DNA of 38,179 bases, from the NCBI GenBank assembly GCA_019090895.1, contig JAHRVB010000128.1, positions 1 to 38,179 of the forward strand, read 5' to 3'. The translations under genes and the position numbers were made by a program. Source of the stretch: Kangiellaceae bacterium (GTDB lineage Bacteria; Pseudomonadota; Gammaproteobacteria; Enterobacterales; Kangiellaceae). Shown here piece by piece: positions 35,142 through 38,179 of the stretch (within the stretch, counting starts at the first letter, position 1; every line of letters starts with the position of its first letter). A model generated the notes under the pieces. That model saw only the letters and a program-made list of their open reading frames with translations, had not been told where the DNA came from and did not search any database.

Positions 35142-35304
35142 TATCCTACTGTTTGGCCTATTTTTACATTTTTTAACCGTCTTTTTGCTATTTCTAGCGA
35201 TCACCTTGGTGTATAATTTGCCACACAAAATCAAAGGGTTGGCTGATTTTTGTACGGTGCTTTGTCAATGTAATCTAGGCTTACTCGTTTTAACTATTTG
35301 TTAG
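35131..35304 (+). CDS. Possible small hydrophobic protein (57 residues), doubtful
   Basis: ATG at 35131 to TAG at 35302-35304. The first 30 residues are almost wholly Phe, Leu, Ile and Val (start MVIFILLFGLFLHFL), which would make one membrane helix. A Cys-containing tail follows. No ribosome binding site precedes the ATG, and its start lies in the putative rfaH terminator stem. T-rich non-coding DNA can give such frames by chance. I list it because of its length and continuous hydrophobic core, not because of any recognised family. Confidence 0.2.
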   Translation: MVIFILLFGLFLHFLTVFLLFLAITLVYNLPHKIKGLADFCTVLCQCNLGLLVLTIC

Positions 35305-35735
35305 GGCGATAAAACGGCGCCTAATCGCGAGAAAAAAGTCGTTCAAAATACAGTCGAAAGTAAGTTTTAAGCTAATACTGAATGGATAAAAATTGTTTCA
35401 ATTCGAATTTGGGCAAATCATTTAATTCAAGGACTATTAGCAATAAAATGATGAAAAATAAATATAGGGAAGTTGTACTCTAGTATTTTGGTGGTTAGTG
35501 TTTCTAACTTATTTGTTGCCTCCGATACTTGAACAATTGATCTCTGGTTCTTAACAAAGCCACGATTCATAAATTCCTTATAATAAATCATCATTGTTAA
35601 ATTTATCTCTCTTTCATGCCAAGATCATGAAAAATCTTGAGATGGTTAGTGGTCATGCAAATTAGTCCGCAGTTTGTACCGCCACACACACACAATTTAA
35701 AGCATGTCATTGGACATTAAGATCCGCAACTTAAG

Positions 35736-35747
35736 GGCGGTAGCGTG
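35736..35747 (+). promoter_or_regulatory. ops element (RfaH recruitment site)
   Basis: GGCGGTAGCGTG, an exact match to the ops consensus GGCGGTAGNNTG, preceded by TTAAGG as in JUMPstart sequences. It lies 100 bases before the export gene ATG, on the coding strand. RfaH is recruited when RNA polymerase pauses here, and rfaH itself is the preceding gene. Confidence 0.9.
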
Positions 35748-35847
35748 TTTGATGGGATTATAACTAGGTCAGTAAGTGCTAGAGAGCGATGGCATCATTT
35801 TTCACAACGGCCAATAAAAGTTCTACTTTTTAATTCGGGATTCATTT

Positions 35848-38179
35848 ATGCACCACATCACTAAAAATATGAATAAAAAGCTAATCTCAAAAATTGCTGG
35901 TAGATTCCTAGGTTCTTTATTTATATCGGTTGTGTTTACGGCTGGAATGTTTACCACCGGACAGATAACGGCCGCGGAAGTCGATACCGCTCAATTAGAA
36001 AGACAATGCAGTAATATTACAGCCCAACAAAGACAAATGGCGAAAGCCGCTGGTTATGATATTGATTCTGCCTGTAATTCGTTACAAGGGCTTAAGTCAA
36101 CCAGCAAGACCCAAACTGAACAATTGGTTCCCACTGTGATTCCAAGAGGTAGTGAATTCGAAACCGATGAACGAGGAATGATTCTTGGAGATTCGTTACC
36201 CGGTCTTGAACAAGAACAAAATACACCTCAAATGGATCAATTTACAGCGGATAAGTCAGACAAAAAACTAAAACGATACGGGTATGAATTGTTTGCAGGA
36301 ATACCGACAACATTCGCGCCTGCGACAGATATTCCGGTACCCGTTGATTATTTAATGGGGCCCGGCGATTCCATGCAAATCCAGCTGTTAGGTAAAGTGA
36401 ACGAAAGCATGGAACTCACTGTTGCGCGAGACGGAGCAATCAAGTTTCCTGATTTAGGTCCAATCTCTGTGTCAGGCCTGAAATTCTCAACAGCAAAAGA
36501 ATTGATTCAACAAAAAGTAACGGAGCAAATGATTGGGGTACGAGCAGTGATTTCTCTCGGTGAACTTCGCTCTATTCGTATTTTTGTACTGGGTGAAGCG
36601 TTTAAACCGGGTTCTTATACGGTCAGCTCATTATCGACTATGACTAACGCTTTATTCGCAAGCGGTGGTATCACCGATATTGGCTCACTCAGGAATATAC
36701 AACTCAAACGACAAGGCAAGTTGATCACAACCCTTGATTTATATGACCTATTGCAGCGCGGTGATACAAAAAATGATGCCAGACTATTACCGGGAGATGT
36801 CATTTATATCCCTACCGTTGGAGTTACTGCGGGAATTCAAGGCGAAGTTAAACGGCCAGCAATTTATGAGCTTAAAAATAAGAAATCACTTAAGTCTCTT
36901 ATTCGGCTAGCAGGAGGATATTCTCCCAATGCCTATCCAAATGTATCCCATATCACCCGTAAAAGTAAAAATGGGTTTACCACGGTCATCGATGTTGATT
37001 TAAGTCAGTTAGCGGCAAAGTCGACTCAAGTTAAAAATGGCGACCTGGTTGAAATAAGCACCGTGTTAGAAGAGTACGAAGATGTCGTTGAATTAATGGG
37101 CGCATTTCATCGAGAACGCTCGGTTAAGTGGCGCGATGGCTTAACGCTTGCTCAAGTGATTAAATCGGTGACAGACTTTAAGGAAGGTGTTGATCTAAAT
37201 GCAGGATTAATCATCCGCAAAGAAATGCCATTTAGAAAAGTTTCGGTGCTTCAGTTTAATCTGCAGGATTTATTAGTCAATAAAGGCAAGAGCGCAAACA
37301 ATATTAAATTACAGCCACTCGATACAATATTAACTTTTTTACAAGACGGTACACGGGTTGAAAATTTAGAACCATTAATTACTCAATTGAAAGATCAGAA
37401 CTATGGTGGTGGATTAACTCGTATCGTTGAAATTGGAGGCAATGTTCGTTTTCCCGGTAGCTATCCTTTAGCCGAAGGGATGAACGTTCGTAAGTTAGTC
37501 CTATTAGCCGGTGGTTTAGGCGAAGCGTCATATTTAGGAAATGCGGAAGTAACCACACGCGATTTGTCCAATGCAGAAATTGCCTCAGTGAAACACGTCA
37601 ACGTTAATTTATCAGAACAATTGACTGGAATTAACGATTATCGTTTATCGGCTAAAGATAAATTGACCGTTTACACCACACCAGAATATCGTGAACACAT
37701 GACAATTGCGTTAGAAGGCGAAGTCAGATTTCCAGGAACTTATGAATTTAGACAGGGTGAGACCCTATCTCAAGTGATTCATCGCGCCGGTGGCTTTACT
37801 GCAACTGCCCATATGCAAGCGGCGGTATTTACGAGGGTTGATTTAAAAATTCAAGAAGCCAAACAATTAGAAAACTTAAAAGATCAACTAAGAGAAGATA
37901 TCGCAGCGAGTGAGCTGGAAGATGCTGCAGCCGGTAAAGGCTCATCGTTGAAAGACGCTGAAGGATTGCTGAATGCTCTTGCAGGTACCGAAGCATTGGG
38001 GCGATTAGTCATATCTCTAGAAGACATCATGAGCAGCCGAACAGAAGACATCCAACTTAAAAATCTAGACAGTCTAATCATTCCAACCTTACGACAAGAA
38101 ATCTCTGTGTTGGGTGAAGTTCAACATTCCGCTTCACACCTTTACCATGAAGAATGGACAGTGAATGATTATTTAGACA
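35848..38179 (+). CDS. Multi-SLBB polysaccharide export protein (Wza-like), 3' end cut by window edge
   Basis: 777 codons are visible and the frame is open at the right edge. An N-terminal export signal (MNKKLISKIAGRFLGSLFIS, probable cleavage after ITAA near residue 43) lacks a lipobox Cys, unlike Wza. A poly-export domain follows at about 170-235 (VDYLMGPGDSMQIQLLGKV). I count six SLBB-like repeats, each starting with a beta-strand and GEV/GxF pattern, near residues 246, 329, 415, 528, 620 and 752 (for example IALEGEVRFPGTYEF). Such proteins form or line the outer-membrane channel for capsule or exopolysaccharide. The ATG at 35848 has CGGGA 7 bases upstream; an in-frame ATG at 35869 is possible. 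It is probably the first gene of a polysaccharide operon. Confidence 0.88.
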   Translation, partial: MHHITKNMNKKLISKIAGRFLGSLFISVVFTAGMFTTGQITAAEVDTAQLERQCSNITAQQRQMAKAAGYDIDSACNSLQGLKSTSKTQTEQLVPTVIPRGSEFETDERGMILGDSLPGLEQEQNTPQMDQFTADKSDKKLKRYGYELFAGIPTTFAPATDIPVPVDYLMGPGDSMQIQLLGKVNESMELTVARDGAIKFPDLGPISVSGLKFSTAKELIQQKVTEQMIGVRAVISLGELRSIRIFVLGEAFKPGSYTVSSLSTMTNALFASGGITDIGSLRNIQLKRQGKLITTLDLYDLLQRGDTKNDARLLPGDVIYIPTVGVTAGIQGEVKRPAIYELKNKKSLKSLIRLAGGYSPNAYPNVSHITRKSKNGFTTVIDVDLSQLAAKSTQVKNGDLVEISTVLEEYEDVVELMGAFHRERSVKWRDGLTLAQVIKSVTDFKEGVDLNAGLIIRKEMPFRKVSVLQFNLQDLLVNKGKSANNIKLQPLDTILTFLQDGTRVENLEPLITQLKDQNYGGGLTRIVEIGGNVRFPGSYPLAEGMNVRKLVLLAGGLGEASYLGNAEVTTRDLSNAEIASVKHVNVNLSEQLTGINDYRLSAKDKLTVYTTPEYREHMTIALEGEVRFPGTYEFRQGETLSQVIHRAGGFTATAHMQAAVFTRVDLKIQEAKQLENLKDQLREDIAASELEDAAAGKGSSLKDAEGLLNALAGTEALGRLVISLEDIMSSRTEDIQLKNLDSLIIPTLRQEISVLGEVQHSASHLYHEEWTVNDYLD

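Larger units (their letters stand above)
35068..35847. other. Long leader region between rfaH and the polysaccharide export gene
   Basis: 780 bases with no gene over 60 codons. Contents: a modest hairpin just after rfaH (35111-35136), a 57-codon hydrophobic frame (35131-35304), a bulged hairpin TTAGG-CG / CG-CCTAA near 35301-35325, a hairpin CAAGAT/ATCTTG at 35620-35639, a short CA run near 35685 and the ops element at 35736-35747. Perfect TATAAT boxes lie at 35212-35217 and 35579-35584, neither with a good -35 at the right distance. The second would put ops about 150 bases into the transcript. Confidence 0.6.

Noticed and set aside
35185..35217. A sigma-70 promoter TTGCTA...TATAAT in the rfaH-export gap
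   Set aside because: The spacer is 21 bases, too long, and it would give a leader of over 600 bases. Kept only as a mention in the region entry.

Overview
This window is a stretch of gammaproteobacterial chromosome with moderate to low GC. The evidence for that lineage is the cmoA/cmoB tRNA-modification pair, an RfaH antiterminator with an ops element, an IscR with the Escherichia-type cluster ligands, and an FNR/ANR-type box in front of cbb3 oxidase genes. I cannot name the genus; the gene content would suit a marine respiratory bacterium. Almost every gene is a recognisable core gene. I see no phage, transposase, CRISPR array or integrated element.

Layout. (1) 1-7289, minus strand: a cbb3-type cytochrome c oxidase locus, ccoN-ccoO-ccoQ-ccoP followed by the assembly genes ccoG-ccoH-ccoI. 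ccoI is cut by the left edge. A perfect FNR-type box with a well-placed -10 lies upstream of ccoN. (2) 7733-10294, plus strand: an RND/MMPL-type exporter, ending at a bidirectional terminator shared with sufE. (3) 10340-17193, minus strand: a complete SUF iron-sulfur assembly operon, iscR-sufB-sufC-sufD-sufS-sufA-sufT-sufE, with a type 1 IscR site over the iscR promoter. suhB lies upstream on the same strand. (4) 18474-20895, plus strand: moaB (TTG start, FNR-like box upstream) and an exported DUF885 metallopeptidase-like protein preceded by six 7-bp tandem repeats. (5) 21039-25818, minus strand: an HD-GYP protein with a degraded active site, an overlapping pepE-cmoA-cmoB operon and a TetR regulator. 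(6) 26318-33304, plus strand: a REC-PAS-GAF-GGDEF diguanylate cyclase, a Bax-like protein with an altered catalytic position, clpB with a textbook sigma-32 promoter, and galE. (7) 33446-33522: a lone tRNA-Val(GAC) with C instead of U at position 33. (8) 33700 to the right edge: an MlaC-like protein, rfaH, a 780-base leader with an exact ops element, and a multi-SLBB polysaccharide export protein that is cut by the right edge and probably opens an exopolysaccharide or capsule operon.

How the parts work together. ccoNOQP-GHI builds a high-affinity terminal oxidase that the sequence places under an oxygen-sensing regulator. The SUF operon makes the Fe-S clusters such proteins need, with IscR sensing cluster status. 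CmoA and CmoB make the wobble modification cmo5U34 on tRNAs, including the other valine tRNA, which bears on the odd tRNA-Val here. RfaH is encoded directly upstream of an ops-bearing operon, so antiterminator and target sit together.

The points most worth a second look are the C33 tRNA-Val, the mlaC-rfaH-ops-SLBB arrangement, the inactive-looking HD-GYP protein, the Bax-like protein with Asp for the catalytic Glu, and the heptamer repeat upstream of the DUF885 gene. I did not find a clearly new multi-gene system.
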